Below, piece by piece: positions 35,082-44,188 of a stretch of DNA of 58,863 bases. This stretch comes from Bodo saltans. Taxonomy: Eukaryota > Euglenozoa > Kinetoplastea > Eubodonida > Bodonidae. Each line of letters opens with the position of its first letter. Within the stretch, counting starts at the first letter, position 1. The stretch is taken from NCBI GenBank assembly GCA_001460835.1, contig CYKH01000631.1, positions 1 through 58,863 on the forward strand. The letters are read 5' to 3'. A program made the position numbers and the translations under genes. The notes under the pieces were generated by a model. It saw nothing but the letters and a program-made list of their open reading frames with translations, was not told the DNA's origin and did not search any database.

Positions 35082-36968
35082 ATGCAAAAAGAAAGTGATC
35101 GCCCCTCGTGGATGCGTGATGTCAAGCGCAAGTTGCAGCGCGAGATGTTGATCAAACAAGCCCAGCCGGGTATGGCGACTCAATCAAAAGTTCACTACGC
35201 GTTGCAACTCCGACGACGCAATGAAACCTTCCGAGCCAACGCACCGCCCATTGCGTCAGAGTACTCGCCGACCATCATTCCATTCTCAGGAGAAGAAGTC
35301 AAACATTTCAACGGAACTATCCGCCCCTCAGGCAGCCAAAAGATTCCCCTCGACTCTCTGGGACGCACAGCTCCCTTGTCGATGGCTCCCACAGGAAGGT
35401 CTAAGCTTGCTGATGCAGTAGGAAGGCACATGGCAGGGAAGGGCTTCGATGCTCTGACCTCGCAAATGTTGACGTCGTACATGCTAGAGCATCCCGCGGC
35501 AGTGGAGCAGCTGCGCAAGGAACTCAAAGCAGAACGAAACGTGCATCGCAAGGAGAGAGCGCTGCAGGCAGCCGGTCACAAGCACGTCTATCCAGAGGAA
35601 TTACTTTTTGGTGGCCGCACCACTGCGTTCCCAAAAGCACCAATGGAAGAGTCTGCAAAAGACTTGACGTCCACAAGAACAGGTGGACCCTCAAAGATTT
35701 TGGAAGATTGTGCCACGACGATTGAGGAGGAGCGCTTTGAGCTACGGCCCGTTGTCATATTTCGCGAAGGCTTTGCCAAATCTGTGTCACATCGCGTCAG
35801 CCAAGTGCCCTCGACTACGGAGGGCCGCGCCTTTCTGGGAGACTTCTTTCCAACGTATGTGTGCCAGGGCATTCCAGTGACATTTGATCCGCCAACCGTG
35901 GCGACTCTCACCGCTCAAAGCGGCCGAGCAACAGACGCAGTCGTGGCCCAACAGACAGAAGATTTCGGCACATTGGAGTTCATGCCCATCCTTGAGGAAG
36001 TGCACGCATTGAGAGCACAGTATGCCGCTCACGTCTCAGAGGCAATTCACCCCCCTCGTCGATCGCCCACCCCCCAGCCATCAGGCGCTAAAGACACGCG
36101 GCCACGTCTAGAACCTGAGGAGCTGGACATGATGGAACTCCAACTAAGCCGCGCTGCAGACTCACAAGTAGAAAAGCGGCACAATCCCATTGCACGTGTT
36201 GTCGAGGCCCCTGAGGGGCTTCTGAAACAACTGCTGAGGGAAGTAGACTCGGACAGCGAAGGCAGCGAGGACGAGTTAGTCGATCAACGGTGCGTCATTT
36301 GTCACACCGCCAACGCCGAGGATCACTCAACCGGACCAGGCGGAAAGCTACGAAGCCTCAAGAGAGTTCCAAAGAGCAGCCTTGGCAGCAGCAACCGTGC
36401 CGCGGAGGCACTCCTTCGATGGAAAGCAATTCATCAGTTGTCTCAAGTGGATGCAAACGCATCGCTGAACTCACTTCTCATGTCGCGCGATGAACAAAGT
36501 CGAATAGTACGGCAGAATTTGAAGTCCCTAGCTGAAGTCTCCGAGAAGGCGAAACGAGACGCTGAGGGATGGCTGCGATCACGAAGCGGCGCGTCGCCAA
36601 CGCCCAACAACAGTTGTTGGACAGGGCCCTGTCATCGTATCGTTCAGCAACGAATTCGATGGCAAAGTTGCGTCAAGTTTTGGGATCGGCTGATTCAGTT
36701 TCTCGGCCTCTTGCAGTGGCCCCAGACGGAGAGCCAACTAGAGCTCATCCAAACACTTCAGACTATCATCGAAGGCCAGGGATACTTATCTCCCTGCACA
36801 TTGTTATTCTGGTTACATGCCAGTGGCCCACAGCTTTGTAAAGTGCGCGAGTATTATCGTGTGTTGGTATATGTTCGTGCAGCCCTTGGACTTCCCCATC
36901 GAGTGCTCCAAGCATGGGTGAAGCTTCCGTCGGTGCGTTCTGCCGGCTTTGATCTCGCATCGGACTAA
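35082..36968 (+). CDS. Unrecognised protein, 628 aa
   Basis: The start at 35082 follows an AG after a pyrimidine-rich tract. An earlier ATG at 35022 would add a Leu-rich segment that I think is untranslated. The N-terminus is basic and helical (SWMRDVKRKLQREMLIKQAQ). The middle contains charged helices and Pro-rich loops, and a HRKERALQAAGHKHVYPEEL segment. From about residue 410 it is acidic (DSDSEGSEDE) and contains DQRCVICHTANAED. I cannot assign a family. From about 36560 the given frame (TGPCHRIVQQRIRWQ onward) looks less natural than the adjacent frame, which reads RRVANAQQQLLDRALSSYR. A base error or frame change near there would alter the C-terminus. There is no clear signal peptide or membrane segment in the 628-residue form. 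Confidence 0.55.
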   Translation: MQKESDRPSWMRDVKRKLQREMLIKQAQPGMATQSKVHYALQLRRRNETFRANAPPIASEYSPTIIPFSGEEVKHFNGTIRPSGSQKIPLDSLGRTAPLSMAPTGRSKLADAVGRHMAGKGFDALTSQMLTSYMLEHPAAVEQLRKELKAERNVHRKERALQAAGHKHVYPEELLFGGRTTAFPKAPMEESAKDLTSTRTGGPSKILEDCATTIEEERFELRPVVIFREGFAKSVSHRVSQVPSTTEGRAFLGDFFPTYVCQGIPVTFDPPTVATLTAQSGRATDAVVAQQTEDFGTLEFMPILEEVHALRAQYAAHVSEAIHPPRRSPTPQPSGAKDTRPRLEPEELDMMELQLSRAADSQVEKRHNPIARVVEAPEGLLKQLLREVDSDSEGSEDELVDQRCVICHTANAEDHSTGPGGKLRSLKRVPKSSLGSSNRAAEALLRWKAIHQLSQVDANASLNSLLMSRDEQSRIVRQNLKSLAEVSEKAKRDAEGWLRSRSGASPTPNNSCWTGPCHRIVQQRIRWQSCVKFWDRLIQFLGLLQWPQTESQLELIQTLQTIIEGQGYLSPCTLLFWLHASGPQLCKVREYYRVLVYVRAALGLPHRVLQAWVKLPSVRSAGFDLASD

Positions 36969-37098
36969 CACAACACATTGTATTGTAGAGTGAACGACAA
37001 GCGACACATTTTTTGAACATTTTGGGACCCTCACGCGGGCGTTTCCTTCATATTAGAGGCTTCTCCTTCAAAAATACAAAGAAGATATCGCAGCAAGA

Positions 37099-39294
37099 AT
37101 GAGCGGAGCAGCACTGCAAGATCGCCGCGCACGCATTCGCAATCAAATGCGTGAGTTTTACCAGTTTGAGGGTACTGGATCTCCAGGCCGCCAGGCGGCG
37201 CCGAAAAAGAGTGAAGGCCCAGCGGACTTGGACCTTGACAGCGAAGTGTTCGATGTGCAGAAGTACACCACTAACCTTTTGCAGCGTGAGTCGCTTCGTG
37301 GTTTGGTCGAGGCTGACACTGAGCTACTTCGTAAAGTTCGCAGCTTGGACGGTGAGTTGCAAGACCTGGTCTACAAAAACTATTCGAAGTTCATTTCTGC
37401 AACCGACACGATACGTCAGATGAAAGAGAATGTCAGTGATATGGACTCGAAGCTGAAGGCATTGTCCTCCAACGTCTCGAACATTGACTCTGTCTCCCGC
37501 ACCATCACCGACAACCTCCAAACGCATCGCACGAAGCTTGAGGAGATGCTTGTTGTGAACAAAATGTTGCGAAAGGTGCACTTCCTGCTTGAACTACCTG
37601 AACGACTGAGCCGATTTATCGAGATGAAGAATTACCACCAGGCGGTCAAGTTTTGGGTTGCTGGTGATGCTGTCCTTAGCAAATACCAGCATATGACCAC
37701 CTTCACCAAGACACGCGAGTTGTGCACAGCAGCAGCGTTACAGCTCTACAAGGCGTTGGAAGAGGCCGTGTCTCGGGTGTCTATCTTAGACCCAGAATCT
37801 CTCAACTCTGCACGAAAGCACATTGAAGACATGCGGCTGCTACGCTCGACATCCATTTTCAGCAACGAAGGTGCGGATGACTCGTTCTACGATGAACTCC
37901 GAGTTTCTGTGCTGGCAGTGTGCAAGCAGCATCTGGCAACAGCGGTCGACGAGGCGATTGCCCTTCTCAAGCCTTTCACTGGACCTCAAGACCGTGCAGC
38001 GATTTCCATTGATCAACAGTTCCACACAGCCTCCCAGCGCCTTCAAACAGTTCGCAACGTATGCCAGCTCATTAAGAGCGCGTTTTCTTCGTACAGCATC
38101 TCCTGCGAGCACAGTTACGACTTGGTCTCTCAGCTGGAGGACGCCGACGGCGATGATCACCTTCACGAACATATTTCACGTGAAGCACCACCGCTGCTTG
38201 ACAGCACCATGCACAGCACGTTCTTTGTCTTGGAGCAAATGCTTGTTCGTGTGGTGGAGAACTTAGTGGCATGCCCCTTTGATGCACCGACAGGTTCCGA
38301 TGCATTCAGTGCTGCGGCGGTTGTGTTTGCAGAACGAGTGGAGAATATTTTAAGCACTGATGCCAAGTCCCTCAAAGTCGTCCATCAAGCATTCCGCTCC
38401 ATTGCAGCAATACTGGGCCTACCTGCAAATTACGGCCTTAAGTCCCTTTCCACAATGGGAAGTACCATAGCTGTGTCGGTTGCCGAAGTCCTGCAGACAA
38501 CGTTAGATAACGTCACAGCCCCCAGCAGTCTTCTTGTTGCAGGCTTGATAGGCCGCCTAGTCCCTGATGTAGTTGTGGGCGATCTTTCCGTGACGTTCCA
38601 GTTGGACGACGCCACCGTGAATCAATCCGTGCGCTCCACCACAAAGAAGCTTCTGCAGTCGTACGTTGCTGCTAAGGGAGATTCACTCCTCCCCACGACC
38701 TTCGGCAGCGGCCCACGTGTCTCGGATGAGGCTGTTGCTCTGGCAGCCTCTATTCGAAACACTGCAACGCTTCATCGGGCCTGGTTCCCACAGGTAGACG
38801 AGGGGAATGTCAAGCACGAACGTACACACAGCACCGCATCGAACAGTGGAGTGCCAGCAGTCGAGGTGGTAAAAAAGGAACACGCCCCGTCTGTCAATGG
38901 TGCCACGATTATCCAGTCGCTCCGAACTGGGCGGAAGTCACATCAACAGATCGGCTCAGATACCGATCGTTCTTTGTCCAAAGCAACTGCGATCCTCACA
39001 ACAGCACCCTCGCCCCTAGAAGGCACTGCTCTTACGGAGGCACTTCTGACCCATATTGCCAAAGGCTACCAGGAGAAGCTTCGTGCGACTCAAGCAGTTC
39101 CTCAATCTCTGCTTCAATGCATTCACTGCGACTTGGCCTACTTGTTAGTTGCATTCCATAGCCTTGCGGTGCAGAAAGAACAATTGATCACTTCGCTCAT
39201 TCAGGAGGCACTGTTTTCCGCAGTGGACCGGTCAAGCGGGAGTCAGCCTTTGACTGCAGACGAAGTTGTTGCGGCAGTAGCTGCTCGACGCTGA
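37099..39294 (+). CDS. VPS51: VPS51, GARP/EARP tethering complex subunit, 731 aa
   Basis: VPS51 is the smallest-motif subunit of the GARP and EARP tethers, which capture endosome-derived vesicles at the trans-Golgi or recycling endosomes. The N-terminal signature is clear: RIRNQMREFYQFEG, LDLDSEVFDVQKYTTNLL, then LQDLVYKNYSKFISATDTIR and MKENVSDMDSKLKALSSNVS. The last two are the coiled coil that joins the complex core. After it, LPERLSRFIEMKNYHQAVKF is the conserved start of the helical-bundle (CATCHR) part. The C-terminal 350 residues are helical and less conserved. The length is close to that of animal VPS51 (about 780). The start at 37099 gives the normal short basic leader. Confidence 0.88.
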   Translation: MSGAALQDRRARIRNQMREFYQFEGTGSPGRQAAPKKSEGPADLDLDSEVFDVQKYTTNLLQRESLRGLVEADTELLRKVRSLDGELQDLVYKNYSKFISATDTIRQMKENVSDMDSKLKALSSNVSNIDSVSRTITDNLQTHRTKLEEMLVVNKMLRKVHFLLELPERLSRFIEMKNYHQAVKFWVAGDAVLSKYQHMTTFTKTRELCTAAALQLYKALEEAVSRVSILDPESLNSARKHIEDMRLLRSTSIFSNEGADDSFYDELRVSVLAVCKQHLATAVDEAIALLKPFTGPQDRAAISIDQQFHTASQRLQTVRNVCQLIKSAFSSYSISCEHSYDLVSQLEDADGDDHLHEHISREAPPLLDSTMHSTFFVLEQMLVRVVENLVACPFDAPTGSDAFSAAAVVFAERVENILSTDAKSLKVVHQAFRSIAAILGLPANYGLKSLSTMGSTIAVSVAEVLQTTLDNVTAPSSLLVAGLIGRLVPDVVVGDLSVTFQLDDATVNQSVRSTTKKLLQSYVAAKGDSLLPTTFGSGPRVSDEAVALAASIRNTATLHRAWFPQVDEGNVKHERTHSTASNSGVPAVEVVKKEHAPSVNGATIIQSLRTGRKSHQQIGSDTDRSLSKATAILTTAPSPLEGTALTEALLTHIAKGYQEKLRATQAVPQSLLQCIHCDLAYLLVAFHSLAVQKEQLITSLIQEALFSAVDRSSGSQPLTADEVVAAVAARR

Positions 39295-39419
39295 TGACGA
39301 AAGAACGCTAGGAAAATGCGATCACACGAAATTCAGTGATTATTTCGTCGACAATGTACAATGTTGCCAAATTTTGTCCTACATTCACAGGTTGTTTTGT
39401 TTCACTCATATTAAAGAAA

Positions 39420-40814
39420 ATGATGCGTGCTAGCCGTCCGAACGCAATTGCTCAATACAAGTTTGGGCAGCCTGCGTTGTCTAAGTCATTCGGTCCTCTC
39501 CCAAGGGAAAAGAAGGTCGCGGTTGACGGTGGCGTGAAGAAGACCACATTGGCAAACGGCGCCACGATCGTCTCTCATGACAAGGATGGTGGTCACAGCG
39601 CTCTTGGTTTCTACATCAATGCTGGTCCTAAGTCCGATCCTCTTGCCATTCCCGGTTTGAGCTACGTCATGCGCTTCGCGCTCTTGACGTCAAACTTTGA
39701 CAACTCCCTATTCCAAATTGATCGCGCCATGCGTTCCAATGGTTATGCTTATGGCCACGGCGAAATCCGCAAGAAGTTTTTGGCCCTGAAGGCTGAGGGC
39801 CGCCGCGACCTGTGGCAAGCACCCTTCCAGCAGCTCGCCACGTGTGTTGCCGCCCCTCGCTTTGCTGAGCCTGACATTGAGCGCTTCCGTGATACGATGG
39901 ACAACCAGCGCTCTGAGCAACGGTGGCAAGTCCCGCGCGAGTACTCTGTGGACCAGCTCGAGACGGTCGCCTTCTTCAAGGAGCCCCTTGGAAGCCCCCG
40001 CCACGTCCCTGCGTACTCCAACGATAAGGCAAGTAGCGTTGCGCTGATGGACCATTACGCGTCGCTCATCACGCCAGCAAATGTCACAATCGCTGCAGTG
40101 AACATCAATCACGAGGAGCTTGTTGCCGCGTATGAGACGCAGGCCTTCCCTCACTCGGCATCGGCACCCCACCACGCCAATGCCACCAAGGTGACCGTTT
40201 CCGACAAGGACGAGGCTGCTCAGTTCCATGCCGGTCGCATGTTCACTGAGTACGAGAACCGCGCCAAGGAAATGGGTACCCGCCCTGACATGGAGGACGA
40301 CGTTGCTGCTGCCGTTGGGTGGCTGGCTAACGGCCGTGATTCATCGATTGCATCGTACGCTGCCTCCGTCGTGTACGCTGAGCTCCTTAGCGCCTCCCTC
40401 AAGGTTGGTGCGTCCTTCAATTCACAGACAACTCAAGGCCTCCGCTCTTTCTACCGTCCATACTCTTCGACTGGACTCGTTGGCTTCACTGCCTACGGCG
40501 CCCCCTCCGCAATCCCTCAGCTGCTCCGTGACGGTGCCGCAAAGATTGCTGCTCAATTAGATGAATCTGCTATCAATGGCGCGAAGGCACGTGCAGTAGT
40601 TCGAATTCAAAATGAGAACCTCGAAGTCGCTCGTGACTACGCGGATTTCCTTGGCACGTCAGCGAACTCTGCCGAAGAAATTTTCAGCGCAATTCAAAAT
40701 GTCAGTGCCGCTGATGTCAAGCGTGCTGCTGATTTGGCGCGCTCTGCAAAGCCCGCAGTATTTGCAACAGGGAAGACGCTGGACTTCCCTTCGTATGACG
40801 CTCTTAAGCTGTAG
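39420..40814 (+). CDS. M16-family protein without catalytic residues; complex III core 2-like, 464 aa
   Basis: The start at 39420 (or the adjacent Met at 39423) gives a mitochondrial presequence (MMRASRPNAIAQYKF) and follows a T-rich tract and AG near 39391. The fold order is that of M16 peptidases and bc1 core proteins: LANGATIVSHDKDGGHSALG, FYINAGPKSDP, then GLSYVMRFALLTS where active enzymes have HxxEH. Both His and the Glu are missing, so no zinc can bind. Later segments (LDQLETVAFFKEPLGSP-like SVDQLETVAFFKEPLGSP, VTIAAVNINHEELV, AHAGRMF-like FHAGRMF, and the second M16 half with YAELLSASLKVGASFNS) fit core protein 2 of ubiquinol-cytochrome c reductase. The mitochondrial processing peptidase alpha subunit is the alternative. 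Codon use suggests strong expression. Confidence 0.75.
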   Translation: MMRASRPNAIAQYKFGQPALSKSFGPLPREKKVAVDGGVKKTTLANGATIVSHDKDGGHSALGFYINAGPKSDPLAIPGLSYVMRFALLTSNFDNSLFQIDRAMRSNGYAYGHGEIRKKFLALKAEGRRDLWQAPFQQLATCVAAPRFAEPDIERFRDTMDNQRSEQRWQVPREYSVDQLETVAFFKEPLGSPRHVPAYSNDKASSVALMDHYASLITPANVTIAAVNINHEELVAAYETQAFPHSASAPHHANATKVTVSDKDEAAQFHAGRMFTEYENRAKEMGTRPDMEDDVAAAVGWLANGRDSSIASYAASVVYAELLSASLKVGASFNSQTTQGLRSFYRPYSSTGLVGFTAYGAPSAIPQLLRDGAAKIAAQLDESAINGAKARAVVRIQNENLEVARDYADFLGTSANSAEEIFSAIQNVSAADVKRAADLARSAKPAVFATGKTLDFPSYDALKL

Positions 40815-41067
40815 TATGAATGTGAAGGGGGTGATTTTGTCATTTAGCTATTTTGGGATTTAGGGCCACACACAACGAGAGTACACTTTTCAACTTTACC
40901 ATGATCATGAGACCTTATGTTCACGTAAGCGCTGATATTTCTTGTGCTCGCAACCGTCTAAAAGATTCGAAGGTAAATTCACGGCAACCCTAAATACAAA
41001 CTCTAATAAGCAACCATATTACACACCCACCCCACATACTTTTTCCGTCCCCACCTATTCGTCGAAT

Positions 41068-42423
41068 ATGTCTTCGCTCACAATGACCTGGAGTCCGGCG
41101 TTAATTTTTATTTCATACGGTGTTTCAGTTCAAGCGGCGTACACAGCTCTCCAGATTCTTCAAATGCGCATCTCACGTTGGTTGATTGCCATCGCGGCAT
41201 TGTGCCTTTCCGTCAGCGGTATTTGGGCGATGCACTTCATTGGCATGGCGGCTATGTCAATGGACGCTGAGGTCAGCTATGACATCGGGTGGACCGTCGC
41301 ATCTGTTCTATTTGCGTACTTCCCGACGTTTGCTGCGTTCCTTTTGCTCGATGCCACCATAGCCGCCGCCCAAGAAAGTGGCGAGGAAGAAGAGGACACA
41401 CGGGATATCAGCATCGATGCTCACATCAGAGCCTTACGACGTGCACCCCACCCACAAATTCTGCTTGGTGGCGCGTTGATTGCGTTAGGCGTGTGCTTGA
41501 TGCATTACTTGGGCATGCACTCCATGGAGGTGAAGGGAATGGTGCGTGTGATGAATTACGGCGTCATTGTCGCCTCAGTGATCATCGCCCTTGGTGCAGG
41601 CACTGCTGCATTGTACTTCGCTTTTGTCCTCCCTGCAACCCGGGAGTACACCATACCTACTGCCCTTGTTGCTGGAGTCGCTGTGTGCGGAATGCACTAC
41701 TGCGGCATGTACGGCATTCGCTACGAAAATGAATCGATGGTGCATAGTGAGTCCTCGTCCTCTATCGAGTCTGCTATTTTGTACATTGTGTTTGCTTCCT
41801 CCGCCGTGAGTTCCGCATCACTTGCCCTGTCGTCATATTTGTACCGCAAAAGTCTTCGTGAAGCAGCAGATGATGCCGAGGGACAAGCAGCGCTTATTTT
41901 AGCGGGTCGGTTTGACGAGCTGGGAGTTGGGCCTTCGGAGCAATCAGAGCGAGTTGACCCAATTATGGCTCGGCTCAAGCGCTCCAACGCTCTCCTCGGT
42001 GAACAAATGCAAAAACTGATGTCCTTCCTTCCACCTTCGCTGCTGGCGCAGTTTGAAGCTGCGCGAGACAAAGAAGCGTTGGAGGAGGGAGATGACGAAG
42101 GAGATATCATGTCTGCAGATCTCCAAGAGGCCCACAACAAGTCCTCTGGTGACATGAACGCCTCAAAGACTGACCTTAACGCGTCCAAACTGGACCTTGG
42201 CGCATCAAGGCTCAGCAGTAACTCCACCGGAACGCATCGCACTCTCCAGCCACAGCATCGCCATCAATACGACGTTGGTATGGAGCAACGTGCAGTGGGA
42301 GCACTTCAACTGTCACAACTTCACAGAGGTCGTGACTGGGAACGGAGTTCGTTTCCTCGGCATGTATGCGTCGTTTATCGACGGACTCACAAAGGTTGCC
42401 AAAGCGCACAAGGGTGTTCTTGA
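41068..42423 (+). CDS. MHYT-domain membrane sensor, N-terminal part of an MHYT-cyclase gene
   Basis: The start at 41068 gives a seven-span MHYT sensor domain at about residues 5-245. Its three signature motifs are present: AMHFIGMAAMSM (about 55), LMHYLGMHSM (about 145) and GMHYCGMYGI (about 209), each at the outer end of a span. In bacteria the conserved His, Met and nearby residues are proposed to bind copper and sense O2, CO or NO. A cytoplasmic linker follows with repeated NASKTDL / NASKLDL / GASRLSS units. The frame then leaves the coding frame near 42200-42245. The last 60 residues (from about QPQHRHQYD) are out of frame with the cyclase domain that continues in the next frame. I take this and the next entry as one gene with a frame change or a base error. 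Confidence 0.8.
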   Translation: MSSLTMTWSPALIFISYGVSVQAAYTALQILQMRISRWLIAIAALCLSVSGIWAMHFIGMAAMSMDAEVSYDIGWTVASVLFAYFPTFAAFLLLDATIAAAQESGEEEEDTRDISIDAHIRALRRAPHPQILLGGALIALGVCLMHYLGMHSMEVKGMVRVMNYGVIVASVIIALGAGTAALYFAFVLPATREYTIPTALVAGVAVCGMHYCGMYGIRYENESMVHSESSSSIESAILYIVFASSAVSSASLALSSYLYRKSLREAADDAEGQAALILAGRFDELGVGPSEQSERVDPIMARLKRSNALLGEQMQKLMSFLPPSLLAQFEAARDKEALEEGDDEGDIMSADLQEAHNKSSGDMNASKTDLNASKLDLGASRLSSNSTGTHRTLQPQHRHQYDVGMEQRAVGALQLSQLHRGRDWERSSFPRHVCVVYRRTHKGCQSAQGCS

Positions 42424-43066
42424 CGTTGTGCATGGTGATCGAGTTTTGATGACATTCAACACCTCCATGAAGAATGCTTCGTATGCTCGCTCATGTGCCA
42501 CCGCTGCCGTTCATCTCGCAAAAGATGTGGGGGCTCCTGGAGGCAGCGGGTGTGTGTCCATTGGAGTGGCTACGGGGACTGCAAAGATGGGCAACATCGG
42601 ATCCAAATCAATGATGCGCTACACGATCTGCGGTCCTGCCATTTCCCACGCCTACAAATGTCAAGAGCTTGCGTACGAGCTGCATGATACGCAAGGCACC
42701 CACATTATTGGGCTCGTCAACGACGAAATGCGCATGTCAGTGCGAACGAGGGCAGTCGATGTGGTTCAATGGAAACATATGCCACTCCAAATGATTGCAA
42801 GTGAAGTGGTCAGTCTCATTGAGGGAGATGCCGATGAGTGGATGTACGAACTTGAGGCCTCCTCCGAGAAGGATCCATTCCACAACATCAACAACGCATT
42901 CAAGCAGTTGCTAGCTCCAATGTCGCCGACAACGATGGCGACGACAACGGACCTCAACGATGTCCTCCAGAACATTGATGAAGCCCACAGAGCTCCGCTT
43001 CTGTGCATGTTGCAAATGCCCACGAACCATTTCAGAATTTACCCGGTTAGCCAAAGCAAAGATTGA
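42197..43066 (+). CDS. Degenerate class III cyclase domain, C-terminal part of the MHYT-cyclase gene
   Basis: The frame is open from 42158 with no Met until well inside the domain, so it cannot be an independent gene. It fits a class III nucleotidyl cyclase: TTLVWSNVQWEHFNCHN in place of the usual F(A/T)DIxxFT, then FLGMYASFIDGLTKVAKAHK, GVLDVVHGDRVLMTFN with the GD motif, ATAAVHLAKDVG, SIGVATGTAKMGNIGSKS, then MRYTICGPAISHAYKCQELA. The first metal-binding Asp is not seen (VWSNVQW), while the GD Asp is kept. Activity is therefore doubtful, and it may be a regulatory or pseudo-cyclase domain. It ends with an acidic and Thr-rich tail. An MHYT sensor coupled to a cyclase is rare outside kinetoplastids, as far as I know. 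Confidence 0.7.
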   Translation: MAHQGSAVTPPERIALSSHSIAINTTLVWSNVQWEHFNCHNFTEVVTGNGVRFLGMYASFIDGLTKVAKAHKGVLDVVHGDRVLMTFNTSMKNASYARSCATAAVHLAKDVGAPGGSGCVSIGVATGTAKMGNIGSKSMMRYTICGPAISHAYKCQELAYELHDTQGTHIIGLVNDEMRMSVRTRAVDVVQWKHMPLQMIASEVVSLIEGDADEWMYELEASSEKDPFHNINNAFKQLLAPMSPTTMATTTDLNDVLQNIDEAHRAPLLCMLQMPTNHFRIYPVSQSKD

Positions 43067-43266
43067 TCACATTGGAGTGTCACGCTTTCAGGCGTCGGGG
43101 TTAGGGTTCTAAAAGTCTGACTGGTTGCCTTCACGTGGCAGAACCTGTGAGTAGTCCTTCGGGGCGAAACCAAAACCAGCAGCATTGTAAAAATTATTCT
43201 TGTTGCTTGTTGTTTGGAAAAGAAAAGAATGCACCTCCCTCTCCGTGGTTTTTTTTGTGTATAAAA

Positions 43267-43566
43267 NNNNNNNNNNNNNNNNNNNNNNNNNNNNNNNNNN
43301 NNNNNNNNNNNNNNNNNNNNNNNNNNNNNNNNNNNNNNNNNNNNNNNNNNNNNNNNNNNNNNNNNNNNNNNNNNNNNNNNNNNNNNNNNNNNNNNNNNNN
43401 NNNNNNNNNNNNNNNNNNNNNNNNNNNNNNNNNNNNNNNNNNNNNNNNNNNNNNNNNNNNNNNNNNNNNNNNNNNNNNNNNNNNNNNNNNNNNNNNNNNN
43501 NNNNNNNNNNNNNNNNNNNNNNNNNNNNNNNNNNNNNNNNNNNNNNNNNNNNNNNNNNNNNNNNNN
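43267..43566. other. Assembly gap (300 N)
   Basis: Exactly 300 consecutive N, probably a placeholder of unknown true length joining two contigs. The join between the two gene blocks is therefore a scaffold join, not continuous sequence. Confidence 0.98.
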
Positions 43567-44130
43567 CTCCTCCTCAGTTTGCTTGCATGCTGCAAATCAT
43601 TTCCATGTTCCCATGTTCTGTGCTTAAGAAAAGATTGACTTCTTCGAAGGTTGGAGTGGGTGCGGCGGCTTGGCTTCGGTCAAGTTTTTGATGAAAGTGA
43701 GGTGGAGCAATCCCCTCCTTTCTGATTTTTTTGAGGTTGCGCGACGGGGGCTTGATCATGCCCTCGTCCTCTTGTCCCAAATAAATAAAAACAAAAAAGA
43801 AACGGGACAATGACTTGGGAGATGCGCCGCGCATGGGTTTACTCCCCTCTGCGTGGTTGCTGTTGCGCCCTGTCGCACCTCAAAAAAATCCGCCTGGGTC
43901 GCGCTACCTCGTAGTGTGCCGCACCTGCTTCGATGCCTTCGGGCTCTTTTTCGATGTTCTCTGGGTTGCTCCCTTTTTCTTCTTCCATACATAGGATGGA
44001 TTGAACCCGACAACATTAGGCGGAGAAGTGGGGCCTTTTGTCCTTGCGTCCTTGTTAACGTGGACGGGTTACATCAACGTACACATCTTCGGTTGGCAGC
44101 ACGAGTCTGATATCGGTCATTTTGTAAAAA

Positions 44131-44188
44131 GACCGTCCTCGGGCACAAGATTTATCATGGACCGTCCTTAAGGCACATGATCTTTTTT
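44131..44188 (+). repeat. Imperfect 29-base direct repeat in the strand switch
   Basis: gaccgtcctcgggcacaaga (44131-44150, continuing tttatcatg) is followed by gaccgtccttaaggcacatg (44160-44179, continuing atcttttt). Both share gaccgtcct and ggcaca at the same spacing. Confidence 0.7.

Larger units (their letters stand above)
207..43066 (+). other. Directional gene cluster, + strand
   Basis: All supported genes between these points lie on the + strand, without introns and mostly 100 to 250 bases apart. No convincing gene was found on the opposite strand here. This is the layout of a kinetoplastid polycistronic transcription unit, in which separate mRNAs are made by spliced-leader addition and polyadenylation. 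The unit probably begins to the left of the window, since nothing marks a promoter or divergent switch at the left edge. Confidence 0.85.

Noticed and set aside
36285-36315. CVICH in the 628-residue protein as a CxxCH heme motif
   Set aside because: It stands alone in an acidic, low-complexity stretch without a cytochrome fold or presequence. Kinetoplastid cytochromes c also use a single Cys.
43940-44040. tRNA-like B box on the - strand (GGGTTCAATCC) in the strand switch
   Set aside because: The bases around it do not form a five-pair T stem, and no matching acceptor or anticodon arm could be drawn.
43756-44110. Small open frames of about 85 codons on both strands in the strand switch
   Set aside because: They have no coding character, no upstream acceptor signals and no recognisable motif.
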